Source: Hormiphora californensis (Eukaryota; Ctenophora; Tentaculata; Cydippida; Pleurobrachiidae). Taken from it: DNA of 64,000 nt. Made by a program: the position numbers and the translations under genes. The stretch spans positions 6,071,597 through 6,135,596 of the forward strand of contig CM035353.1 in assembly GCA_020137815.1 (NCBI GenBank). Reading direction: 5' to 3'. Below, in pieces: positions 54,763 to 64,000 of this stretch. Every line of letters begins with the position of its first letter. Within the stretch, counting starts at the first letter, position 1. The notes beneath the pieces are model-generated. The model was not told the DNA's origin. It saw nothing but the letters and a program-made list of their open reading frames with translations, and did no database searches.

Positions 54763-55008
54763 ATGAAGAGAAAATTTGGCGATGACGTGGCAAGGAAACG
54801 ACTGTACCACGAGCCCCGCTTCCTAAAAAAGGCAGCCAGGATTGAACAGAATGAAGTGCCGGAGGATGGGTTCTTCGATAAAGAATGGGTGAACAACCTC
54901 ATAGCAGCAGCAGCCACACGGTTCGCTATGAAGCCCTCTGTTATTAGAGAGACTCTGAGAAAACACATTGTATACATGCGAGGAAAGGGGGAAGAAGAAA
55001 TAATTTGA
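54763..55008 (+). CDS. 81-residue ORF, probably the last exon of an unknown gene
   Basis: MKRKFGDDVARKRLYHEPRF, LKKAARIEQNEVPEDGFFDK and RETLRKHIVYMRGKGEEEII give a charged, helical protein with balanced codon use. A smeared copy is at about 49262-49480. Upstream, QHDIKWDHPRTVENASPSCG is in another frame, so the gene is longer and possibly broken. No family recognised. Confidence 0.4.
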   Translation: MKRKFGDDVARKRLYHEPRFLKKAARIEQNEVPEDGFFDKEWVNNLIAAAATRFAMKPSVIRETLRKHIVYMRGKGEEEII

Positions 55009-55149
55009 GAGAATCTGAGTTAACTTATTATTATTAAAAAAGTAAAATACCGAGTTTTAAGTTTAAATGTTTCAGTTTTACAAATGTTCACATTTGAACG
55101 GAAGAAAAGGATAATCAGTAAATCGGCCCATTGCCCTAACTTACATAGA

Positions 55150-56010
55150 ATTCATCTGCGCCAGGGATCGTTATGGACGTCCAAGCGGGATGCATAGGAT
55201 AAATAAAACTAGTGATGCGGTGAGTGTAAATTACGAGGTAAATTGAATGTTTTACCATCTTTGTCTTACATAACTAACCTCTCATCGGGCTACCAGGAGC
55301 TGGATTCGGGTGTACATATAATGCTCACTGATCACTTTGTCACTCACTCATTCAGATATGGTGAACCGGACGAGGGGAGGGGAGGGGGAACAGCTGGAGG
55401 GGAGGGGGGAGGGTCAGTTCGGATAGGGAGGGACCTGGGCCTGACCCCCTCCAGTTGTATTATGGGGCTATCATACGTGAATTAGCCGAGGGCCAGCGAG
55501 GAGGTTGGGGGGAGATAATAATCACCAAACACCCTAATCCCATATATACAGTCACTGCCCACTTTGTCATTCACTCACTCATTCAGATATGGTAAACCAT
55601 AAACGAGGGAGGGGGAAGCGAAGGGTCAATTCGGATGGGGAGTGAGTTATAGGGCTGCCCCTCCTCTAGATCTTTTATGGGGTAATGATAAGGGAAATAG
55701 CGGAGGAGGCGGGCCTGGACAAATGTAATTATTCATATTTCTCTGCATTTCTTGACAATAATATTGAGATCCGTTTATTTTATGAGAAAATAGCACATCT
55801 TGAAAAGAAATGAGCATCATCTGCTGGCCCATCCCCCACAGATGTGCTCTACAGGGGTGATGTCATAATTGTTAGAAATGCAACATGAGTTACCCAGGGG
55901 TATTGATAGGTAAAACTAGTGATGCGGTGACTGTAAATTACGAGGTAAATTGAATGTTTTACCATCTGTGTCTTACATAACTAACCTCTCATCGGGCTAC
56001 CAGGAGCTGG
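55150..56010. repeat. Direct repeats and G-rich minisatellite
   Basis: 55195-55305 and 55905-56010 share ACTAGTGATGCGGTGA...CATCGGGCTACCAGGAGCTGGAT. Between them, G/A-rich blocks (GGAGGGGAGGGGG at 55374-55415) and a second, shortened copy of the TTCAGATATGGT unit near 55580 show repeated local duplication. No gene. Confidence 0.6.
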
Positions 56011-57192
56011 ATGGAGGCCCCATTTTTTTATAACAGATTAAGAAGAATATAAATAAAACCCGGCTCACTGTAATGTTGATTATAAACATAAATGTCCCCC
56101 ACTTACGCTTCCAACATCTGGTTAGCAATCCCGAGAATAAAGACAGGAGCAAAAGCCGAGGCTTTCAAAACATCCCTTGAAGCACTTGATAGGACGAGAG
56201 AAAATTAGGCACCAAAACCGACTAGTTGACAGTGCTGATCTACTCACAAGAAGCACTGCACAGTCGGCTAGCAATGCTTTGAACAACAAGAGCCTGCAAA
56301 GATGTAATTCTGTTGTAATGATATGGACGCATCAACTTCATTACGAACAGGGTAATCAATTGAAAATGTTTCCTCAAAAAACAACAAATTACCGAGGGCT
56401 CTGAGTGCCGCCTTTGCTCTCTCGAACATACACATCTTTTGCCAGTTGCACGGTGTTGACCATAATTTTCTTATCTCTTTGTAATTTTCATTTGCTGTTG
56501 TAAACGTTGTAAAACTATTATTTGAACATCTTATTTGATTCATTTGTCTGCTGATTTTCCTTTGACATTCATTTGACGTTTTGTAACAAGAAATTAAATT
56601 GCTTAGATTCATACGTATATTTTTTTGTTTATTCAATAAAGTCGGACTACGCTTTTTGTTCTTGAAAACTATGCTTTTCGGCGGGAATTGATAATTTTGT
56701 GGTTCACTGTTGGACTCTCATTTTCTTTCTGTCGCAATGTTATCTTCAATCAAGAGTGGAGACTGCCCAAGGGAAACCTTTTCGTGAAGAGTATGAGCAT
56801 AAAGAGAGTTATAGGAAACGAGGGACTTCTAAACGATAATGACGCATCAAACACGTTAAATTGACCTTTATTATATTTTGAACTATGATACAATTTATAG
56901 TAAAAGAATTTTCTATTGGTATTAATCATCTTGTGTGTGTTAGACCAGTACTGATTTTCAGCCTGCGACTTCATTTTTCTTCATTTTCTCATCTTTTAGG
57001 GTATTGATATTTCCGATTTTCACCCTACAATGGAACACATGCCACTGAAAAGATCTTTGTGATCGAAACATTTGTTTGGAACCAACTTGTTTTAATTTGG
57101 TAATGCTATTTACTGTTTTATTTATTGTTTCCATTGGAAGACGAATATTTTTTTTCAGGTTACCATCTTTTTTTCTGATGATTGTTTTCGCC
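56011..57192. other. AT-rich intergenic DNA; no gene seen
   Basis: Short ORFs on both strands lack protein-like composition. AATAAA occurs at 56634-56639, but without a supported upstream gene. Confidence 0.5.
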
Positions 57193-57835
57193 TTAACCCT
57201 TTGGGACCGATAGTGGCGCCATCGACAAAAATGTCTGAAAATTGCTGGAGACACTCCTAACAAGCCTATTTGAAAGCAGAACCAAAAAACTCGCCCCTAT
57301 GAACTTTGTTTCTGTGGGGTCACCAGTGACCCTATCGGTCTTAAATGGAATGCAAACATTTCACTGCCACAGTGTGGAATAAAGCTTGTTTTCGGGCTCT
57401 GTCAGGAATCTTTTATTGTTTTTCATGCTTTATTTGCATTCTGTGATTAGATGCATGATTATGCTCCGGTCTTTACATGGTACAGGTACTCTGGGGTCAT
57501 CTGTGACCCTATCGGCTGAGGTGCGCGCTGGCAATTATTACAAGATATATCATTTCTAGGATAAAAACTCCATAACTGGCTACCAAATTAGTACTTTTAT
57601 AGTTAAATTTATTGCATATCAGGACTTTAGAGCAGTATTTGTATTCTTGGGGTCATCTACGACCCTATCGGATGGAAAGAGCTTTATGAAGGAGCAACTT
57701 AACATAGCCGTTAGAACGTAACCGTTTGCAGTGTATATATACTGAAACCATCCAACGCACCCACTACCCATCCCAACCGAAAATTAAAGCCATTAATCAC
57801 CAATTCACTAACTTCCACTCACTTTCACTGTAGCA

Positions 57836-60256
57836 ATGGCCGGTCGAAAGATCACGCTGAAGTTTGATGTGTCTGGGAAATGTCAAACAGATATAGTCGC
57901 TTTATTATCGGAGATAACATCTGGAGATGAGGAAGAGATCGACAACCTTGTTGTAGACTCCGACACAGAGTTCGAAGCTGTTGATAGGAACGCAGAAGAC
58001 GTTATCGAGGATGAACCAATGTTTGATCCGATCCATGATCGCCAAGATAATCTCAACAAAAGTCTGGCAAGTTCACAAGAAGAGGAAATGGAATATTCGC
58101 TAGACGCAGTTGTCAAGAAATCGCGGATAGACTTTCAGCCTCCAGCTGAACCTATAAACGACGACGATGTCGCATCTGGAGCAGCAGCATATCCTGATAA
58201 TGCATCTGCCTCTGTTACACGACGTAGTACACGGAGCAAATCTTCGGCAGAGTCTCCAAAGATACCTCTCCCACCTCTTAATCATCAAGTATTACCAGCA
58301 AAAGTACTGAAGATTACTAACTCAAACAAGAAGTCAAACACGAAAAAGACGCCAGCGACTGTAAAAAAAGAGGAAACCGTAAAAAAAGAGGAAGATGTAG
58401 ATCGCGAGCCGATTCAGAAGATGAAGTGGGATCACGAAGATATCGAGTGGCGACCGATCATACCCAATCCTTCGGTAACAGTGGTGCTCCGCCATACCGC
58501 GAAATATTTTATGAATGCCTATCTAAATGTGGCGTTATGACGGAGCACCATATATGGAACTGTCATAAAATGTTCATTATTTGGGAACACAGTTAATTAT
58601 TTCACTTAACTCTGAGTCTTTCCACACAGGGTCGAGCCAGGTTCACAGCACCTAGCTGTAGTTTGCCAGATCAAGTGGAATTCAATTTTCCAATCGATGT
58701 AAAGGATATGTCTGTTGCTGATTTTGTGGTATGGTTTCTTGACTTGGATGATCTATTTTTCCACATTGCCAAAGAAAGCGTTCGGTAGGTTCACTTCACT
58801 TCACTCCACTTCACTTCACTTCATTTCACTTCACTTCACTTCACTTCACTTCACTTCACTTCACTTCACTTCACTTCACTTCACTTCACTTCACTTCACT
58901 TCACTTCACTTCACTTCACTTCACTTCACTTCACTTAGGTACGGCATACAGAAGGGAGTGAAGGGTTTCGCAGTGACGGCACTCGAGATAAAGGTTTTTC
59001 ATGGACTAATTCTCGGTATGAACATTATGCCCTTACCAAATCTAAGAGATTACTGGAGGACCGATATCTTTGGAGTGGAGTGGGTTAAGTCAATTATGAC
59101 TCGAGACAGGTTTTTGGAAATCCTGCGAATGTTGCATTTCAACAATAATCTAGTGAATTCTGGAGATAAGGCGCACAAGATCAGGCCACTTCTCACTCAT
59201 TGGAACACTGTGTACCAGCGGTATGCCAAATCGTGCAAAAACAATTCTGTGGATGAGCACATGACCAAGTTTAAGGGGCACCATTCAATGAGGCAGTATC
59301 TCAAAGATAAGCCCATTAAGTGGGGGTTTAAAAGCTGGGTCAGATGTTGTTCTAAGACCGGTTACATTTATCAATTGAAACTATATCAAGGCAAGCAATC
59401 TGGTCCGCCATCAGAGTTTGGGTTGGGTGGAGATGTAGTTTTGGCTATGACATCCAGTCTGGCATTCACGAACGCGAGAGTTTACGCTGATAATTATTTC
59501 AGTTCCGTCCAGCTAGTTCGGGAACTCCGATCACGAGGTATCTTTTATACTGGGACCATTCGAAAGGGACGAAAGGGGTTACCAGACTTTACTGCTGACA
59601 AGATCATGAAGAAGACTCGTGGCAGTATCGATTCGTATGTTGATGCTGATAATGGAATTGCAGTATTGAAGTGGTACGACAACAGAGCAGTGCATGTTAT
59701 TTCTTCTGAAAACTCGTGCCATGATACCGGCAATGTGGCTAGACGTCAGAAGGGTACTTCACAAAAGCTTCCTGTTCAATGCCCAATTGTCATCAAAAGC
59801 TATAACAACCACATGGGTGGAGTGGACAAATCTGACCAAATGGTATCTACCCGTATATGGGACAGAAAATCTCCGGCTAAGTTCTATCTGAGGCTACACT
59901 TTGATTATCTAGAGCAGGCCCTGGTTAATGCTAAAATAGCGTATGAGCAATGTGTTTGTCCAGGAACATTTATCTCGTCGAAAGATTTCCGGATTGCTCT
60001 TGTTAAGGAACTTGTTGGCGACTTTTCATCAAGAGAAAGGACCCAGCCCTCTTTACCAAAGATAACAAACTTTGCTAAACCCTGCCATCTTCCTATCCAC
60101 CTTGGCATAAGGAAAAGATGTGAAGAGTGTAAGAAGGAGAAGGGAACCAATGCACCCAAAGCGACATGGGGCTGCAATGCGGTGGGCTGTGCCAACCTTG
60201 TATTTTGTCTGACCCCTGATCGCAACTGTTATGTCAAATACCACAGCCGCAAGTAG
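57836..60256 (+). CDS. piggyBac transposase, three exons
   Basis: Exons 57836-58474, 58630-58784 and 58939-60256 join (phases 0 and 2) into a protein of 703 residues. It has an acidic N-terminal region, basic linkers, then a DDE_Tnp_1_7 domain: RYGIQKGVKGFAVTALEI, KWGFKSWVRCCSKTGYIYQL, YADNYFSSVQLVREL (second Asp) and NNHMGGVDKSDQM (third Asp). A Cys/His-rich end (CHLPIHLG...CEECKK...CVKYH) is typical of piggyBac. It would cut and paste the element at TTAA sites in the nucleus. At the position where canonical piggyBac has its first Asp (C-D-S) this protein reads C-C-S; some PGBD-related lineages also vary here, so activity cannot be judged. Start chosen at the first ATG after a plausible leader. 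Confidence 0.88.
58789..58936 (+). repeat. (TTCAC)n microsatellite filling transposase intron 2
   Basis: About 29 units of TTCAC with two variants (TCCAC, TTCATTTCAC). The intron is 154 bp (58785-58938), with donor GTAGGT directly before the array and acceptor TTCACTTAG made from its last unit. The array has no stop in one frame, which produces a longer unspliced ORF starting at 58715; that start is not the true one. Confidence 0.9.
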
Positions 60257-61199
60257 ATAACCAGTAGCGATCACTCAACAGTGTTGAGTCAACACTCTAT
60301 TATAATAATAGTGTTGAGACTGAGTGTTTTGAATATTTTCTATCATTTGTAACTCAGTTTATAATTCATATCACATTATTTAACCTTGTGACTTTTTTAT
60401 TGTCAATTCCATGCCCTAAACCCTCGATTAAAACCCTATCATAAAAACGGTTATCTTTGGTTGCTCATTCATAAAGCTCTTCCTAACCGATAGGGTCGTA
60501 GATGACCCCAGGAATACAAACACTGCTCTAAAGTCCTGATATGCAATAAATTTAACTATAAAAGTACTAATTTGGTAGCCAGCTATGGAGTTTTTATCCT
60601 AGAAATGATACATTTTGTAATAATTGCCAGCGCGCACCTCAGCCGATAGGGTCACAGATGACCCCAGAGTACCTGTACCATGTAAAGACCGGAGCATAAT
60701 CATGCATCTAATCACAGAATGCAAATTCAGTATGAAAAACCATTAACGATTCTTTTACTACTATCTCACAGAGCCCAAAAACGAGGTTTATTCCACAATT
60801 TGGCAGTGAAATGTTTGCATTCCATTTGAGACCGATAGGGTCACTGGTGACCCCGGCATTATTTGCCCTCTGAGCGTTGTAAATTTGATCAAATCAGCAC
60901 GAAACTTCATACCGGGGTAAAACCTATGGGTTTCTTTTGATTTGTAGGTCCATTATTGGCTTACTCATACCATTTTAGAGATATGGCCAATTTTACACCA
61001 AAATTTCAACTTTTATGGCTTAGAGTTGGCATTTCTAGCAAACTAAGATGTTCAAAGCTTAAAATGACCCCAAAAACTGCCAAAAAGTGTCTATTCTAAC
61101 CCGAGAAACCATTTAAACTTCTTATATTTAGTTGGGACAGACGCTAGATGCATAATTAGCGTGGGGTCACTTGTGACCCTATCGGTTCCAAAGGGTTAA

Positions 61200-62750
61200 A
61201 CTATAAATGATAAAATATCTTGCACTTATTATATGGTATGTAATTAATCCCGATATGATTCATGGAGCAGACGATTCTGTATCGGAAAGAGATTGGTATC
61301 CACCATGGGTGGCATGTGTCAGGAACCAGTCTCGATAACGATTCTTTCAGTGGTTCGTTTTTGACCCGAAGAACCCCATCTGTATTTGTAAATGGACGAT
61401 GACGAGGAATATCATGTTAATCCGGGACAACTTCTTGCTTGTGCTGTTGCAGTATGAACAATACAACTTCTTGCAGAACCGAATTATGTGGAGGATGATT
61501 GTAATGCACTTGAAGAGAGTTGGCTGATGCAGGCATTTGCAGGCATTTGCATTACCCAGAAGAGAAGAATTCAAGGAACCGGAAAGGAGAAATATTATCA
61601 TTTATCCATTCCACATACAACAAGCATGTCACACGTGATGGCCTTGGTGGAGGCGCAGGCGTAGGCCGTCGTGGCAGAGCGGCCCGGGCCCGTCCGCAGG
61701 AAGGCCGCACAAGCGGGAAAAGACTGAGGAGGAGGGCAGGAGGTGTCACTCCTGCGGGAAACGGGGGCATGAGTGGAGGGTGAGTTCACGAAATAAATAG
61801 TTCATACCATCCATCCCGGTCCATCTACCGACCGATATATACAAAATTTATACATTTACATTGTGCATTTTTTTTGTCATTGAAATAATATGATTGTGTT
61901 CTTGTTATCTAAATAACTCGTGATTTAGATTTCAAAGGAAGTAAAAAATCCTCAACGTGAGGTAGTGTGCACACTTAAAAATGGGGCACTGACCTCTGAA
62001 TAGCCATCATTGGTAACAGGATGCCTCCTAAAACATATAACATCTGCGGCAAAGGCCCTGGAAAGTCTTCTCTCCACCCTCAGTTTCTTTTCGAAGTTTT
62101 TGAAAACTTCTACCGCCCCAAACCCTCCCCCATTCATTCAAATAGATAACTTAAAGTTGTTTCTATGACAGAGAGATAGTTTCTATGACGAAAAAAGTTG
62201 TTCTAGAGGCGTGGCCTCTCAGAAAAGAAGGACAAACTGAGATTATCTTGTTCAGATACAAAACAGTACCCGTACACAAAGGTTTGTGTTAGTTGCATTT
62301 CATCACGCACACTGATACACTGTTAGCTGCTAACTAGCACATTAGTGAAAATAGTATTAATATGTGAAAATAGTATTAATATGTCTAGCGACTAGCATGT
62401 TTTAGCTCGATTTTCAAAAACATGCTAGAGATAGGGGTGTGTGGTAAATGCCCGGTAAATGGGTGATTTTGGAATTTCGATACACCTACTCTAGGGCATT
62501 TTCCATGGACATATTTAGGAAGCTGGATACCGGTGGAACGGTCTGATTTTGAAAATATAATAATATTATTAAGTAGTTCCTGGGTTCCAGGTGTAATTTA
62601 TATGGGAAACCCTAGTGGTAGTGACTATACATGGTCGAGATTAGCATTTAGCAGCCCTGGCAACACTAAAGAAACAGTTTGATGGTAGCAGTCCACTTTG
62701 CTGAACATGTTGCCGAAAAGTTGGGAAAGAAGAGTGAGATCTTCTGGGTA
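61200..62750. other. No firm gene; short repeats
   Basis: 61640-61770 is GC-rich with an 87-codon ORF on the plus strand (Arg/Gly-rich), not convincing. 61964-62070 repeats 53455-53560. GAAAATAGTATTAATATGT is duplicated in tandem at 62347-62384. Confidence 0.45.
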
Positions 62751-63222
62751 TGGGACGGGGCCCATATATGAATGAGCTCAGCTTCAGACACACGTCACAC
62801 CCTGAAGGCATTCCCTGAACTGAAGAAAGTGCATGAGGATATGGCGGCAGTGGTCAAGTTTTTCAGGGACCCCAAGATCAATGAGTTGGCCATTGAACTG
62901 GCAGGTAAAGCTGCGGACACCAAAACTTCTGAAAGACCTGAAGTTCCTCCAGCGCGACCTGTCGATCCTGTATGACCTGATGGTCAACTGTACGGAGACG
63001 TATGAGTTCATTCTAACTGAATATCCACGGAGCCAGGTCTTCCTACTCTCCACAAGGTATTGGCTCACGCACCAGAGGTTATGGATAAGGAGAATAAGGG
63101 AAGAGGATTGGGGAATCTCAGTGAGGGGGGGGGGGGGTCTCGAGGCATGCAACAAGCTCCTACGTCGGTACAGGACGAGACTCAGCCGCAAGAAGGGCGG
63201 GGAAAAATGGTATTCCTGATAA
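62750..63222 (+). pseudogene. Unidentified coding fragment with a frameshift
   Basis: Frame 1 gives KAFPELKKVHEDMAAVVKFF then RDPKINELAIELAGKAADTK; frame 2 takes over with KLLKDLKFLQRDLSILYDLM, VNCTETYEFILTEYPRSQVF and LLSTRYWLTHQRLW up to a G run at 63125-63136. The helical, leucine-rich pattern continues smoothly across the shift near 62925, so a one-base indel in a real coding sequence is likely. No family recognised. Confidence 0.4.
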
Positions 63223-64000
63223 ATGGTTAATACCAGAAGAAGAATTGATACGGATACTATCTGAACACTGTCCTAAGCTGGGGGTCGGAGCCCGGGTTTG
63301 TCATGGGGAATTTCTAGTGAGGGTCTGGATAAGTGGTCTGCTGCACATAGCTCCAAATTTCAGCAAAAATACACAGCAGAAACTGCAAACGCTGAGAAGG
63401 TATTTCATATTTCAGGATATAAATACTAGCAAGCTGCATAGGTTGCAAAAGACAACTAATGGTCGACAAAATATTAACAAAATATTATCAACCTAAGTTA
63501 TAATAAAGTTTGAAAATGAAATATGATACTGAGGCCAGATGTTGTCTACAGCCACCCGTAATTGCGAAGATGACCCGTTTACTCCCAGGCCACCCACCTA
63601 CCAGGACACCGGACCCACCCAAGACACCGGACCCAAGACACAGAACAGCTATACACTGTTATTTCCAACTACGCCATATAGAATGGACTGTTGACTGTTA
63701 ATAACTACTGATTAATATACCGATCTTTCAGTTAGCCTTTAATTACGTTTATAAAGTCATTTTACCAAACTAAAATATCAGATATGAGAGAGAACTGAGA
63801 AACTACAAGCTCGAAATATTAAAACATGCCTAAAAGGAACTGAAAATCAGTCAATCACTACGAGACAAGGAACACAAAAAGGCACCAGAACACATACAAA
63901 CAGGAGACAAGAAACGACGTTCAGAGGCAAGAAGAGAAACAAGGCAAGAAGGCATTTAGAGAAATGGCGGCAAAATGAGAGGGAGAAGGACCTGCGCGCA
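63223..64000. other. No gene supported
   Basis: 63245-63496 and 63510-63701 contain short ORFs without recognisable features. The last 200 bases are purine-rich on the plus strand. If a gene starts here it continues beyond the window. Confidence 0.45.

Larger units (their letters stand above)
42245..55475 (+). repeat. Large tandem duplication: copy A 42245-50695, copy B 50760-55475
   Basis: AATGCTCACAATTAAATTTC starts both copies, 8,515 bp apart. Matching order: 42245-43980 with 50760-52440, 44020-44350 with 52480-52790, 45346-45520 with 53757-53910, 47104-47400 with 54130-54420, 49040-49480 with 54590-55010, and 50485-50695 with 55255-55475. Copy A is longer because of an insertion (about 47.46-48.82 kb), other local differences and smeared sequence from 45.5 kb on. 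Small indels distinguish the copies, so the duplication is real and not a simple assembly echo. Confidence 0.85.
57316..61185. repeat. Iterated subterminal motif GGGGTCAnnnnTGACCCTATCGG
   Basis: Forward copies at 57316-57338, 57493-57515 and 57649-57671 on the left and 61163-61185 at the far right; reverse copies at 60487-60509, 60643-60665 and 60832-60854. Spacing is similar in both arms (about 155-190 bp). Each is itself a GTCA/TGAC palindrome followed by CCTATCGG, which also appears in the terminal repeat. They are likely transposase-binding sites (inference). Confidence 0.8.
57197..61195 (+). mobile_element. piggyBac transposon, 3,999 bp, apparently complete
   Basis: Terminal inverted repeats CCCTTTGGGACCGATAG and, inverted, CCCTTTGGAACCGATAG are flanked on both sides by TTAA (57193-57196 and 61196-61199). 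TTAA targets and CCCT-type ends are diagnostic of piggyBac. Long inner inverted arms (about 57316-57691 and 60470-60854) flank a spliced transposase gene. The right end is about 300 bp longer than the left. Arms are very similar and the transposase frame is open once spliced, so the element is young. Confidence 0.93.

Noticed and set aside
58715-58938. Transposase start at 58715 reading through the TTCAC array
   Set aside because: A spliced frame from 57836 gives a complete piggyBac protein with conserved residues across 58630-58784, while the 58715 frame gives only repeat peptide before the true exon.
61520-61783. 87-codon Arg/Gly-rich plus-strand ORF
   Set aside because: Open on three frames and both strands because of local GC richness; no splice or motif support.

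Overview
The window is nuclear DNA of an animal, most likely an invertebrate. Coding signal is split by short GT/AG introns. The recognisable host genes are metazoan: an LDLa-repeat seven-helix receptor, PRDM (PR/SET plus C2H2) genes and a ubiquitin-like protein. TTAGGG telomere-type motifs occur, and there is a dense load of DNA transposons (piggyBac, hAT, PIF/Harbinger, probable Mutator-type MITEs) and fragments of non-LTR retroelements. Nothing looks bacterial. I cannot name the species.

Layout. 0.2-5.0 kb: 3' part of a plus-strand receptor gene (five exons seen), with an in-frame stop in exon 4 and a MITE in an intron. 5.1-5.9 kb: a small minus-strand ubiquitin-like gene convergent with it. 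6.0-8.9 kb: a repeat cluster with telomere-like tracts and an 829-bp palindrome. 8.9-9.6 kb: last exons of a minus-strand Pro/Ser-repeat gene. 9.8-19.1 kb: mostly sequence distorted by homopolymer smearing, with one clean exon island at 16.5-17.2 kb. 19.5-33 kb: a transposon graveyard (hAT, Harbinger, retroelement zinc-finger ORFs, several MITEs with target duplications, and a 2.8-kb foldback element). 34-42 kb: a reverse transcriptase fragment, a roughly 1-kb unit of unknown function repeated three times, a MULE-like MITE, and two copies of a hairpin-bearing repeat. 42.2-55.5 kb: a large tandem duplication; each copy carries a broken PRDM gene. The second half of copy A is again distorted, and the clean copy B serves as an internal control. 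57.2-61.2 kb: an apparently complete 4.0-kb piggyBac element with TTAA flanks and a three-exon transposase. 61.2-64 kb: fragments only.

Very few genes here work together in a pathway; the window is chiefly a record of nested mobile-element insertion and tandem duplication. Empty/filled site pairs inside the window define three insertions exactly (24.70, 24.36 and 39.79 kb), and a fourth (22.87 kb) is defined by a reading frame rejoined across it. The observations most worth following are: (1) a repeat family with two adjacent hairpins whose stems show compensatory changes between copies; (2) the palindrome whose centre has TTAGGG facing CCCTAA, as in an end-to-end telomere fusion; (3) tandem PRDM copies broken in different ways; (4) direct evidence that the low-complexity tracts are a sequence-quality artefact.
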